From JACOMS01 sp051252005 (GTDB taxonomy: Bacteria; Pseudomonadota; Alphaproteobacteria; Caulobacterales; Maricaulaceae): a stretch of DNA of 64,000 nt. Every line of letters starts with the position of its first letter. Position 1 is the stretch's first letter. Positions 1-8,331 of the stretch are shown one piece after another. The stretch is from assembly GCA_051252005.1 (NCBI GenBank), contig JBPOEZ010000005.1:248001-312000 (forward strand), given 5' to 3'. Position numbers and translations under genes: made by a program. The notes beneath the pieces were generated by a model that was given only the letters and a program-made list of their open reading frames with translations, did no database searches and was not told where the DNA came from.

Positions 1-286
1 TAGAGATCATAAGCTTTTGCAGAACTTGTTGGTGGACACCGCGGTCAAAGGCTTCTTGGTGTGGAAGTTGACGGCCTTCTGATTGTGCCAAAACGGTCAG
101 TTCACGCCGGAACTCGGCATCAAAATCCGCCGTGGTAATATCGTTTTTGCCAAGGCTCATGACCGCGTTTTTGCCGCTAGGGCTAAACACGTCATTAATC
201 CCCCAGACCGCGAAGGCGAGAACCAACATTGCGATGAGGAAGCCAACAAGAACAGCTTGTATCTTGGAACCAATGGACTGAGCCAT
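1..286 (-). CDS. ppiD: PpiD-like periplasmic folding chaperone, N-terminal part only
   Basis: The minus-strand frame opens with ATG at 286 and runs off the left edge after about 95 residues. It starts MAQSIGSKIQAVLVGFLIAM, a short cytoplasmic stretch followed by one hydrophobic membrane anchor (about residues 10-33). A SurA_N-like helical segment follows, including AEFRRELTVLAQSEGR. This is the usual start of PpiD, an inner-membrane-anchored peptidyl-prolyl isomerase-like chaperone that helps outer-membrane proteins leave the Sec translocon. The parvulin domain itself would lie outside the window, so the assignment rests on the N-terminal architecture alone. Confidence 0.75.
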   Translation of the reverse strand, partial: MAQSIGSKIQAVLVGFLIAMLVLAFAVWGINDVFSPSGKNAVMSLGKNDITTADFDAEFRRELTVLAQSEGRQLPHQEAFDRGVHQQVLQKLMIS

Positions 287-386
287 AATCTTCGACCTTA
301 TAAAATTCCGGCCCTACATAGCGACGGGAGCGGCTGGCCGCAAGCCGTAGAGTCGGGAATTGATGTAATCGTGAGCGCTGTTGCGG

Positions 387-3251
387 TTATTTCTTAGCCG
401 CTCTCGCTTTATCGCGTTCGAGAACAGGTTTTAGGAACCGTCCTGTCCAGCTTTGCTTGTTCTTGGCCACAGTTTCCGGCGTGCCAATAGCGACAATTTC
501 TCCGCCGCCGTCGCCGCCTTCAGGGCCGAGATCGATGACCCAGTCTGCGGTTTTGATCACATCGAGATTATGCTCAATGACGACCATCGTATTGCCATTA
601 TCGACAAGCTCTTGCAGGACTTCGAGAAGCTTCGCCACATCGGCAAAGTGGAGGCCTGTTGTCGGCTCATCCAAGATATAGAGCGTCCGGCCCGTGGCGC
701 GCTTGGCGAGTTCTTTCGCCAGTTTCACGCGCTGCGCCTCGCCGCCTGATAATGTCGTCGCTTGCTGCCCGACTTGGAGATAGCCAAGTCCCACGCGTTG
801 CAGCGTTACCATTTTATCGCGGATTGTCGGCACGGCCTTAAAGAAGTCCGCGGCTTCATCGATGGTCATATGCAAGACATCTGCAATAGATTTGCCTTTG
901 AATCGAATTTCCAATGTCTCGCGGTTATAGCGTTTGCCCTTACAGACATCGCAGGTCACATAGACATCCGGCAGGAAGTGCATTTCAATCTTGATGACGC
1001 CCGCGCCTTGGCAGGCTTCGCAGCGACCGCCTTTGACGTTAAAGCTAAACCGGCCTGGCTTGTAACCGCGTGTTTTGGCTTCGGGGAGTCCGGCGAACCA
1101 ATCACGGATCGGTGTAAACGCGCCCGTATAGGTGGCGGGGTTAGAGCGGGGCGTGCGGCCAATCGGGGATTGGTCAATGTCGATGATTTTATCGAGATGC
1201 TCAAAGCCTTCGGTGCTATCATGGGGCATGGCTTGCACAGAATTATTGTTCAGTTTGCGCGCCGCCGCCTTGTAAAGCGTTTCAATCGTCAGCGTAGATT
1301 TCCCTCCGCCGGAGACTCCGGTTACGCAAACAAAAAGCCCTAGCGGAAATTCGACCGTGATGTTTTTCAGGTTATTCCCGCGCGCGCCTTTGACGATCAA
1401 TTTTCTGTGCTCTTCCGGATTACGGCGGGCTTTAGGCGGAGCAATTAATTTTTTACCCGTTAGATATTGCCCCGTTAGAGATTTGCGCGATTTTTTGATC
1501 TTATCTGGCGTGCCTTGCGCGATAATTTCGCCGCCGTGCATACCCGCGAGAGGGCCCATGTCGACGACATAATCCGCTGTCAAGATCGCGTCCTCGTCAT
1601 GCTCGACCACGATAACGGTATTGCCGAGATCTCGAAGATTTTGCAGGGTTTCCAAAAGCCTTGCATTATCGCGTTGATGAAGCCCGATGGAAGGCTCATC
1701 TAATACGTACAATACACCTGTGAGCCCTGACCCGATTTGCGAGGCAAGGCGAATACGTTGCGACTCCCCGCCGGAGAGTGAGCCAGATCCGCGTCCGAGG
1801 GTGAGATAGTCAAGGCCGACGGCATTGAGGAACTCAAGCCTGTCAGAGATTTCTTTCAATATGCGCGCGGCAATCGCCATCTCTTTTTCGGAGAGTTCCG
1901 TTTTTAGGGCTTCGAACCGTTCATAAGCGAGCTTGATCGACATATCGGCGGTGACAGTAATATCCATGCCAGCAAGCTTTACGCAGAGCGCCTCGGGCTT
2001 AAGCCGTTTCCCGCCGCAGCTGTCACATTCTGCCGAAGACATATACTTGCCGAGCTCCTCGCGCATCCAGCTACTGTCTGTATCGCGGTAGCGGCGCTGT
2101 AGGTTCGGGATCACCCCTTCGAACGTTTTGGTGGTTTCGTAACGGCGACCTTCGTCTTGATAGACGAAATTAATTTTCTGCCCCTTAGTGCCGTAAAGAA
2201 TGACCTCTTTGGCTCCGTCAGACAGCGCGTTCCACGGCGTCTCAACAGAGAACCCGTAATGCTCGGAGATCGCGGCGAGGGTCTGCATATACAGTCCGCT
2301 AGATTTCTTAGGCCACGCGGCGATGACGCCATTTGTCAGTGATTTTGACATATCCGGTACAACGAGGTCCGGATCAAATTTCAGCTCTTTGCCAAGCCCG
2401 TCGCAAGAGGGGCAGGCTCCGTGCGGGTTATTGAATGAAAACAGGCGCGGTTCGATCTCGGATAAGGTGAAGCCGGAAACAGGGCAGGCGAACTTCTCTG
2501 AAAACAATGTGCGCTCGCCGCCGTCTTCTGCGACTTCGGCAATGGCAAGACCATCTGCGAGGCGTAGCGCGGTTTCGATGGAATCGGCTAGGCGTGTTTC
2601 GAGGCCTTCGCGGACGACGATCCTGTCCACCACAACATCAATGTCGTGCTTGAACTTTTTATCTAGATCTGGCGCGTCTTCGATGCGGTAAAACTCGCCG
2701 TCGATCTTGGCGCGCTGGAAACCCTGCTTCATCAAGTCGGCAAATTCTTTGCGGTATTCGCCTTTGCGTCCGCGCACGATGGGGGCGAGGATGTAAAGCT
2801 TCGTGCCGTCTTCCATGCCCATGACAATATCGACCATCTGGCTGACAGTTTGGCTCTCAATCGGCAGGCCTGTAGCCGGTGAATAAGGCACGCCGACCCG
2901 CGCCCAAAGGAGGCGCATATAATCGTAAATTTCCGTGACAGTACCGACCGTGGAGCGGGGATTGCGTGAGGTGGTTTTCTGCTCAATCGAGATCGCAGGG
3001 GATAGTCCTTCGATAGAATCTACGTCTGGCTTTTGCTGCAATTCCAAAAACTGCCGCGCATAAGCCGACAGGCTTTCCACATAGCGTCGCTGCCCTTCGG
3101 CATAGATCGTATCAAACGCCAGAGACGATTTTCCAGAGCCAGAAAGCCCCGTAATCACGATCAACTGATCGCGCGGCAAATCAACATTGACGTTCTTGAG
3201 GTTGTGCTCGCGCGCGCCGCGAACCCGAATGGTTTTTAAAGAAGATGACAT
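387..3251 (-). CDS. uvrA: excinuclease ABC subunit A
   Basis: This full-length 954-residue protein is the damage-recognition ATPase of nucleotide excision repair, which loads UvrB on distorted DNA. Visible parts are the first Walker A (GLSGSGKSS, about residues 35-43), a CxxC zinc module after SFNNPHGACPSCDGLG, the first ABC signature LSGGESQRIRL with Walker B VLDEPSIGLH, a second Walker A written GVSGGGKST, a second zinc module (CEACQGAG ... CDVCKGK) and a second signature LSGGEAQRVKL with DEPTTGLHF. The second P-loop has Gly where Ser is more common. It is transcribed toward ppiD, with only a 100-bp gap between them. The family assignment is certain. Confidence 0.98.
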   Translation of the reverse strand: MSSSLKTIRVRGAREHNLKNVNVDLPRDQLIVITGLSGSGKSSLAFDTIYAEGQRRYVESLSAYARQFLELQQKPDVDSIEGLSPAISIEQKTTSRNPRSTVGTVTEIYDYMRLLWARVGVPYSPATGLPIESQTVSQMVDIVMGMEDGTKLYILAPIVRGRKGEYRKEFADLMKQGFQRAKIDGEFYRIEDAPDLDKKFKHDIDVVVDRIVVREGLETRLADSIETALRLADGLAIAEVAEDGGERTLFSEKFACPVSGFTLSEIEPRLFSFNNPHGACPSCDGLGKELKFDPDLVVPDMSKSLTNGVIAAWPKKSSGLYMQTLAAISEHYGFSVETPWNALSDGAKEVILYGTKGQKINFVYQDEGRRYETTKTFEGVIPNLQRRYRDTDSSWMREELGKYMSSAECDSCGGKRLKPEALCVKLAGMDITVTADMSIKLAYERFEALKTELSEKEMAIAARILKEISDRLEFLNAVGLDYLTLGRGSGSLSGGESQRIRLASQIGSGLTGVLYVLDEPSIGLHQRDNARLLETLQNLRDLGNTVIVVEHDEDAILTADYVVDMGPLAGMHGGEIIAQGTPDKIKKSRKSLTGQYLTGKKLIAPPKARRNPEEHRKLIVKGARGNNLKNITVEFPLGLFVCVTGVSGGGKSTLTIETLYKAAARKLNNNSVQAMPHDSTEGFEHLDKIIDIDQSPIGRTPRSNPATYTGAFTPIRDWFAGLPEAKTRGYKPGRFSFNVKGGRCEACQGAGVIKIEMHFLPDVYVTCDVCKGKRYNRETLEIRFKGKSIADVLHMTIDEAADFFKAVPTIRDKMVTLQRVGLGYLQVGQQATTLSGGEAQRVKLAKELAKRATGRTLYILDEPTTGLHFADVAKLLEVLQELVDNGNTMVVIEHNLDVIKTADWVIDLGPEGGDGGGEIVAIGTPETVAKNKQSWTGRFLKPVLERDKARAAKK

Positions 3252-3295
3252 GGCAAAGCCTATCGAACATTCAGGGAACGAGAGTCAAGGGGTAT

Positions 3296-3373
3296 GTGTA
3301 AATCAGCGGTGTAAATACAGTAGGGTTGCCTTGCCGAAATTCCCATAATTATCAGTTTGTGTATGAATTTACA
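3296..3373. promoter_or_regulatory. TGTAAAT direct repeats in the uvrA / PepSY divergent region
   Basis: GTGTAAAT occurs at 3296-3303 and again at 3309-3316, a 13-bp period, and the same heptamer is present inverted (ATTTACA) at 3367-3373. The repeats lie between the divergent starts of uvrA (3251) and the PepSY gene (3467). OmpR-family regulators bind direct half-sites of similar spacing, so this may be the operator for the response regulator at 4040. That link is inference. Confidence 0.3.
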
Positions 3374-3466
3374 TAAAGCGCCGATCTTGCGCCCATAAAG
3401 CTTTGTTAGTTCCGTTTCATCGCAGCGATGAATGATCGTTGATTAAGACAACAAAGGAAAATGACC

Positions 3467-4018
3467 ATGAAAAAGATTATATTTATGTCGGCCCTCTCCG
3501 CCATAGCGTTAGCTCTCCCAGTTCAAGCGGCCCCTCAGCAGACAGCGCAATCTTCTGCGCCGACGATTGAGCTAAAAATAGCGCAATCCATTGGCCTAAA
3601 GAAAGCCCTTCAAATCGCCTCTAGCGAAGTAGAGGGCAAAATTGTCGAAGCAGAGACGGATAGTTTTGGCGGCGCGCGAGTTTATGAAGTTGACGTTCTG
3701 GACGGCAAAACCGTAAAGCAGGTAAAAATAGACGCCCAAACGGGACGCATTATGTCTGTTCGCGGAAAACGTATCAGCTCTATCGTCAGCCGTCTTGCCC
3801 AAGATAGTGATATGAAAGCTGCGCAGACGACCAATGTCTCGCTCTATGACTACCTTGTCGCGGTAGAGACAAAAACCGGAGGTGAGGTTTCCGAGATCGG
3901 CCTCGACTCTGAAAACGGACGTGTCTACATCGAAATGACAGTTCTTACCAATGGGACAGAACAAGATGTAACGGTTGATCCTGTCACGGATAGCATCACG
4001 ATGGGTGATTTCGATTAA
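3467..4018 (+). CDS. secreted PepSY-domain protein of a two-component locus
   Basis: About 183 residues with a signal peptide (MKKIIFMSALSAIALALP, cleavage near VQA-AP). Two PepSY-like repeats follow: one around SSEVEGKIVEAETD ... YEVDVLDGKTVKQVKIDAQTGRI and a second around VETKTGGEVSEIGL ... VYIEMTVLTNG. PepSY domains are periplasmic modules that inhibit or sense. The gene directly precedes a response regulator and kinase, so it is probably the periplasmic sensor or feedback partner. I chose ATG 3467 because AGGA at 3455-3458 gives 8-nt spacing; ATG 3461 would leave only 2 nt. The PepSY call is good, the role is inferred. Confidence 0.8.
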   Translation: MKKIIFMSALSAIALALPVQAAPQQTAQSSAPTIELKIAQSIGLKKALQIASSEVEGKIVEAETDSFGGARVYEVDVLDGKTVKQVKIDAQTGRIMSVRGKRISSIVSRLAQDSDMKAAQTTNVSLYDYLVAVETKTGGEVSEIGLDSENGRVYIEMTVLTNGTEQDVTVDPVTDSITMGDFD

Positions 4019-4039
4019 TCCGTAATAATAGGATCTTGC

Positions 4040-4720
4040 ATGCGCGTATTAGTGATCGAAGATGACGAAAGGCTTGCGGAGCACGTCTCAGACGGGTTTC
4101 GCAAAGCTGGCCATGTGGTCGACGCATCTTATGATGGCCGGGACGGTTTGTTCCTCGCAACATCCGGTGATTATGATGTGATTATTCTCGATCGCATGCT
4201 TCCCGCAGTTGACGGCATGGCTATTCTTTCGTCGCTGCGGACCGGAAAAGTTGATACGCCTATTATCTTGGCGAGCGCCCTTGGTACGGTCGAAGACCGT
4301 GTTGAGGGTATTCGCAATGGGGCGAATGATTATCTCGCAAAACCTTTCTCGTTGACGGAATTAATTGTCCGCGCCGAAAGTTTGGGCCGAAAAACTGAAC
4401 GCCCCGCGCAGGACATGCGGCTAGCGATATCCGACCTGACACTAGATTTGCGCAGCCGCCATGTGACCCGGGCGGGCCAACGGATTACGTTAAGTCCGCA
4501 AGAGCAGAAACTGCTCGAATATTTCATGAATAATATCGACAGGGTTCTAACACGGAGTATGATTTTAGAGCATGTTTGGGATTACCGCTTTGACCCGCAA
4601 ACCAATATTGTCGATCAACATGTCAGTAATCTGAGACAGAAGATCGACAAAGGCTATACGCGAGCCTTAATCCAGACCGTTCGCGGTTTTGGCTATCGCA
4701 TGAGTGTTGAGCCTGAATAA
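4040..4720 (+). CDS. OmpR/PhoB-family response regulator
   Basis: This 226-residue protein has an N-terminal receiver domain, with acidic pocket E7/D8/D9, phosphoacceptor D51 in VIILDRMLP and switch Lys in LAKPFS. A C-terminal winged-helix DNA-binding domain includes LSPQEQKLLEYFM and RTVRGFGYRM-type sequence near the end. It overlaps the kinase by one base (TAATG at 4718-4722), so the two are co-translated. Together with the upstream PepSY gene it forms a PhoPQ/QseBC-like set that probably senses the cell envelope. The signal cannot be read from the sequence. Confidence 0.95.
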   Translation: MRVLVIEDDERLAEHVSDGFRKAGHVVDASYDGRDGLFLATSGDYDVIILDRMLPAVDGMAILSSLRTGKVDTPIILASALGTVEDRVEGIRNGANDYLAKPFSLTELIVRAESLGRKTERPAQDMRLAISDLTLDLRSRHVTRAGQRITLSPQEQKLLEYFMNNIDRVLTRSMILEHVWDYRFDPQTNIVDQHVSNLRQKIDKGYTRALIQTVRGFGYRMSVEPE

Positions 4721-6138
4721 TGCGGTCTGCAATCTCTAAAACACTGAATAGCTTTATTCTGCGTATGGCGGTGCTGACAGCGGCGTTATTTGCTGTCCTT
4801 GTCGCGGCTCTACTGGGTTTGGCCTATTGGCTTATGGTCAAGCAACCCCTTGAAAGTGTTCGCCGCGATGTACAGGCCGATGTCAGTCAAATGATAGGCG
4901 TCTATGGAGGCGCTGAGGATGAGGCTATACTGATAAGCATGCTTGAAACATATGGTGACGAAAAAGCGTCTCGTCCGTTTTTCTATTTGCTCCTCAGCCC
5001 GAATAATAAAATTCAAGCAGGGAACCTCCCATTGGATCCTAGTGTTTTTCAAAATGAAGGCTGGAGCCGTGTTGAATTTGAGACGGGCTATAGCGAAAAT
5101 TCAGCACTCGTTAGAAAAGCCGGTTTAATTGGCGGCGCAACATTAATTGCGGGCCGAGACATTGAAGACCTAGACGAGCGAGAGGAGTTAATTACGGAAA
5201 CTCTCGGCTGGGCATCTGTTTTGGCATTAATCGTCGGCTTGTTTGGCGGCATCGTGATTAGTCTTGCCGTAACGCGCCGGATTGAAATGATCAATACTAC
5301 GGCGCTCACCGTTATGAGCGGGAAGCTGGACACACGGATTCCTATCAAAGGTAGCGGAGACGATTTTGATAATTTGTCCACCACTTTAAATACCATGCTT
5401 GACCGTATCGGGGAATTGCTTGGCATGGTTTCTAGCGCTTCCAATAATATTGCTCATGAACTTCGCACACCACTGGCGCGCCTGATGGCAGATATTGAGG
5501 ACATTGAAAGTTATTCGAGTGAGACCTTAGTCGACCCGAAGCTCATTCAAATGATCGACCGCGCGAAATCTCAAGCTGATCGTATGCGCCAAATATTTGA
5601 CGCGCTCCTACGTATATCTCGTATTCAATCGGGACGAGATGATACGCATTTTGAGGCCATAGATATGCTGGCTTTGATCCAAGAGGCGGCAGGGCTTTAC
5701 GGGCCTGCTGCCGAGCAAAAAAATATCACGCTTTATGTTGCAAAGACAACGCCTTCGGTCCCGCGAGTTCAAGGGGATGCGAACTTATTATTTCAGGCGG
5801 TCACAAATGTTCTTGATAATGCCCTGAAATTCACCCCGAGCGGCGGAGATGTGCGTATCGGCCTTAATTGGGATGCCGGTTTTCTCGTAGTTTCAGTGAA
5901 GGATACGGGGTCTGGCATTCCTGAAGACCAAAAAACAAGGCTTGGTGAACGGTTCTTTCAACCCCACAGTTCGGCCGCTTTAGAAAATGCAAATTACGAA
6001 AACACAGACCAAGTGCTGCCTGGAAACGGTCTTGGTTTGGCTCTCGTTCAAGCGATCCTTGATCTGCATCGCGGGTCTATGAGCTTTCCTGAAAGCGCAA
6101 ACGGCCTGTCCGTACGGTTAGAACTGCCTAGAAAATAG
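4720..6138 (+). CDS. membrane sensor histidine kinase
   Basis: This 472-residue inner-membrane kinase has a first transmembrane helix at about residues 14-38 and a periplasmic sensor loop of roughly 130 residues. A second helix lies near ASVLALIVGLFGGIVISLAV (about 166-185), followed by a HAMP linker. The phosphoacceptor is H246 in AHELRTPLARL, and the HATPase part shows the N box NVLDNALKF, G1 DTGSGIPED and G2 GNGLGLALV. It is the partner of the regulator immediately upstream. The 150 bp after its stop hold no visible gene. Confidence 0.95.
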   Translation: MRSAISKTLNSFILRMAVLTAALFAVLVAALLGLAYWLMVKQPLESVRRDVQADVSQMIGVYGGAEDEAILISMLETYGDEKASRPFFYLLLSPNNKIQAGNLPLDPSVFQNEGWSRVEFETGYSENSALVRKAGLIGGATLIAGRDIEDLDEREELITETLGWASVLALIVGLFGGIVISLAVTRRIEMINTTALTVMSGKLDTRIPIKGSGDDFDNLSTTLNTMLDRIGELLGMVSSASNNIAHELRTPLARLMADIEDIESYSSETLVDPKLIQMIDRAKSQADRMRQIFDALLRISRIQSGRDDTHFEAIDMLALIQEAAGLYGPAAEQKNITLYVAKTTPSVPRVQGDANLLFQAVTNVLDNALKFTPSGGDVRIGLNWDAGFLVVSVKDTGSGIPEDQKTRLGERFFQPHSSAALENANYENTDQVLPGNGLGLALVQAILDLHRGSMSFPESANGLSVRLELPRK

Positions 6139-6292
6139 ACAGCCTATATTTTATCATCACCCTAATACAAAGGCGCTTCAATAGATTTTGAACAGAGGCG
6201 TTAGGATTATTGAAATTTTCCTTCTGCACCTGATTATATGTGTACCAGATATTAGCGCTCGGATTCTAGATATGAATATTTATGATGCCCTA

Positions 6293-6724
6293 CTAGGCTA
6301 AATACTTCGTGCGAATGTTATATTTGTCCAAAAATTCCATAACTTTTATCGGTGCACTAATCTCTATGGACTTCGAACCGTTCTCATTTGCGATCAAATT
6401 CCCACCAATAAAAATGCGATTGGTGTCGAATGATTGTATTTTACGAGTGAGGGCGTCGTGGCGATTCGCCGTGCACATAATGAGATAGCAGGATTTACCC
6501 GCGGCCACCGCATCCAAGTGCTTTTGCCGTTCACGTTGTCCCATTTTGTCGGCGATGTCTTCTTGTGGGTTGTAAACCAATGAGCGCATTTTTCCGTCCA
6601 CAGTAACGGTTTCGTCGCGCCATACTCGAAGAATGATGTAATCATCGTTGGAGGCTCCCCAGGACCACCGCGAATTCACAAGTGGCGCGCCTAAAGAACG
6701 GAAAAAGGATGTGATGGATGTCAT
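6293..6724 (-). CDS. conserved hypothetical protein beside the island
   Basis: This 143-residue soluble protein of unknown function begins MTSITSFFRSLGAPLVNSRW and continues with a WSWGASNDDYIILRVW segment. It has no signal peptide, membrane helix or catalytic motif that I can name. From memory, proteins with a similar RWSWGA...LRVW start occur in accessory regions near restriction genes, but I cannot verify that here. It lies outside the left attachment repeat, so it is either backbone or what remains of an earlier insertion at the same site. Confidence 0.55.
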   Translation of the reverse strand: MTSITSFFRSLGAPLVNSRWSWGASNDDYIILRVWRDETVTVDGKMRSLVYNPQEDIADKMGQRERQKHLDAVAAGKSCYLIMCTANRHDALTRKIQSFDTNRIFIGGNLIANENGSKSIEISAPIKVMEFLDKYNIRTKYLA

Positions 6725-6929
6725 CGATATGTCCCAAAAAACACATTAGCAGTGCATTGCTAGTTTCGGACGCGAGCTTTGTCTATGGCTTAGCGGATTT
6801 GGGGGAGATTTTGCTTGGATTCAAATGCTTTGATTTATCGCTTTGGTGTGTCCGTATTGTGTCCGACACATTTCAAGCGGTTGCAGGGCAGAAGGCCTAA
6901 TTAAGGCTAAGTGTCTGAAGTATATAAGG

Positions 6930-6951
6930 AAAAAATGGTGCCCCCACACGG
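6930..6951 (+). repeat. left attachment site (attL core)
   Basis: This is the left copy of the 22-bp direct repeat. It begins with six A, then TGGTGCCCCCACACGG, which is the complement of the CCA end, acceptor strand and part of the T-stem of tRNA-Thr. The right copy is identical at 29346-29367. Because it duplicates the tRNA 3' end, excision or integration leaves the tRNA intact. Confidence 0.9.
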
Positions 6952-7067
6952 CAACACACCGTGGCGCATCCCCGTCCGTTGCGGTGTAAAAACTATTGCT
7001 GTAGTTACCAATTTCAAGACCCGTTGTTTTAGCGCATGTTTCCCCGTCTCTTCTAATCCGATTGATT

Positions 7068-7088
7068 TGGGGGTCGATATGGGGGTCA
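7068..7088 (+). repeat. left subterminal repeat, likely integrase arm site
   Basis: TGGGGGTC, ATNT, then GGGGGTCA: two GGGGGTC words on the same strand 12 bp apart. The 21-bp unit matches 29276-29296 at 19 of 21 positions. Each copy is internal to its border (117 bp from the left core, 50 bp from the right core), as expected for arm-type binding sites of a tyrosine integrase. The functional role is inferred. Confidence 0.6.
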
Positions 7089-7099
7089 ATGAATGGGAT

Positions 7100-8329
7100 A
7101 TGCAAATGCTTACTGATGCAAAGATACGAAAATTAAAATCCAAAAACACCGGCACAATCAAAGTAACAGACTCCGGCGGCCTACAGGTTTGGGTATACCC
7201 ATCAGGCACAAAGAGTTTTAAGATTAAGTACCGCTTCAATAAAAAAGAACAAACTGACACCGTCGGTCACTACCCATCAGTTACGTTGGCGGAAGCGAGG
7301 CGACGGCGGGATGAAATAAAACGGCAGTTGGCTTTAGGGTTAGACCCGTCGCTAGAAAAAAAGAAGGTAAAAAGAAACCTCGCGATAAAAACAGAAAACA
7401 CCTTTAACTATCTCGCTGAAAGTTATCTTACTAAACTACAGATGCATAGGCCACCTAGAGCCCCCGCTACGATAAAGAAAAACACTTCATTGCTGGCAGA
7501 GGCATCGCGTGAGTTCGGGCATATGCCAATGGCGGACATTGAAACTAGTACAATCGCGGTTCTGATACAGGGTCGCATAAATTCAGGTCACTATGAGACG
7601 GCTAGTAGATTAAGAACAGTAATCGGTTCGGTATTTAGGCACGCCATAAATAAAGGTGTGATTAAATACGACCCCACTTTAGCGTTAAAGGGGTTAGTGC
7701 CGCAGTTCGAAGTGAAGCATAGGGCCGCTATCACAGAAATGGCTGATTTGGGGAAATTGCTTGTCAGTGTCGATAACGATACTGGACATGCGACCACCAA
7801 GATTGCGCTGAAACTCCTAATACTCTTCGCATTGCGGCCAAAGGAACTACGAGGGGCAAAATGGGCGGAATTTGATTTTGATAAGAAGGAGTTTCGCATT
7901 CCGAAAGAACGAATGAAGGCTCGAAAGCCTCACACTATCATGTTGTCTGAATATGCCATAGACTTGTTGGACGAACTTAAAGATATTACGGGATGGAGTG
8001 AATACCTATTTCCATCCCAAGGGAAAAAGCACGCTTTTATGAGTGAAAACACTCTGAACCAGACGTTGAGGCGAATAGGCTACAAGAGTGGTATAGTTTC
8101 AGCACATGGATTTCGTACAACTTTCACGACAAATGCCAACGAGAGCAATCTATGGAGTCCTGATGCAGTCGAACGGTATTGTGCACGGGGTGATACCAAC
8201 CCAATACGTGGAATCTATAATCGAGGCGGGTATTTGGAAGAAAGGGCAAGGCTTGCTGAATGGTGGTCGAAGCAAGTGCTGGCAGCTAGAGACTTGGCCA
8301 TGGACGAAAATGCAAACACACGGGTATAG
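7100..8329 (+). CDS. int: tyrosine site-specific integrase (DUF4102/P4 type)
   Basis: About 409 residues. The N-terminal DUF4102 arm-binding domain shows LTDAKIRKLKSK, DSGGLQVWVYPSG and VTLAEARRRRDEIKRQLA. A SAM-like core-binding segment follows, then the catalytic domain with Arg near residue 246 (FALRPKELRGAKW), H336xxR339 (AHGFRTTFTTNA) and the C-terminal Tyr in YNRGGYLEERARLAEWW. It catalyses insertion at, and excision from, the tRNA-Thr 3' end. The frame is open back to GTG 6911, but that would run through the attL core and the arm repeat; family alignment favours ATG 7100 or 7106. It belongs to the common island integrases that use tRNA targets. Confidence 0.93.
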   Translation: MQMLTDAKIRKLKSKNTGTIKVTDSGGLQVWVYPSGTKSFKIKYRFNKKEQTDTVGHYPSVTLAEARRRRDEIKRQLALGLDPSLEKKKVKRNLAIKTENTFNYLAESYLTKLQMHRPPRAPATIKKNTSLLAEASREFGHMPMADIETSTIAVLIQGRINSGHYETASRLRTVIGSVFRHAINKGVIKYDPTLALKGLVPQFEVKHRAAITEMADLGKLLVSVDNDTGHATTKIALKLLILFALRPKELRGAKWAEFDFDKKEFRIPKERMKARKPHTIMLSEYAIDLLDELKDITGWSEYLFPSQGKKHAFMSENTLNQTLRRIGYKSGIVSAHGFRTTFTTNANESNLWSPDAVERYCARGDTNPIRGIYNRGGYLEERARLAEWWSKQVLAARDLAMDENANTRV

Positions 8330-8331
8330 AA

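Noticed and set aside
6911..7099. Integrase starting at GTG 6911
   Set aside because: The extension would encode the attL core and arm repeat and does not match the family N-terminus, which begins near MQMLTDAKIRKL.
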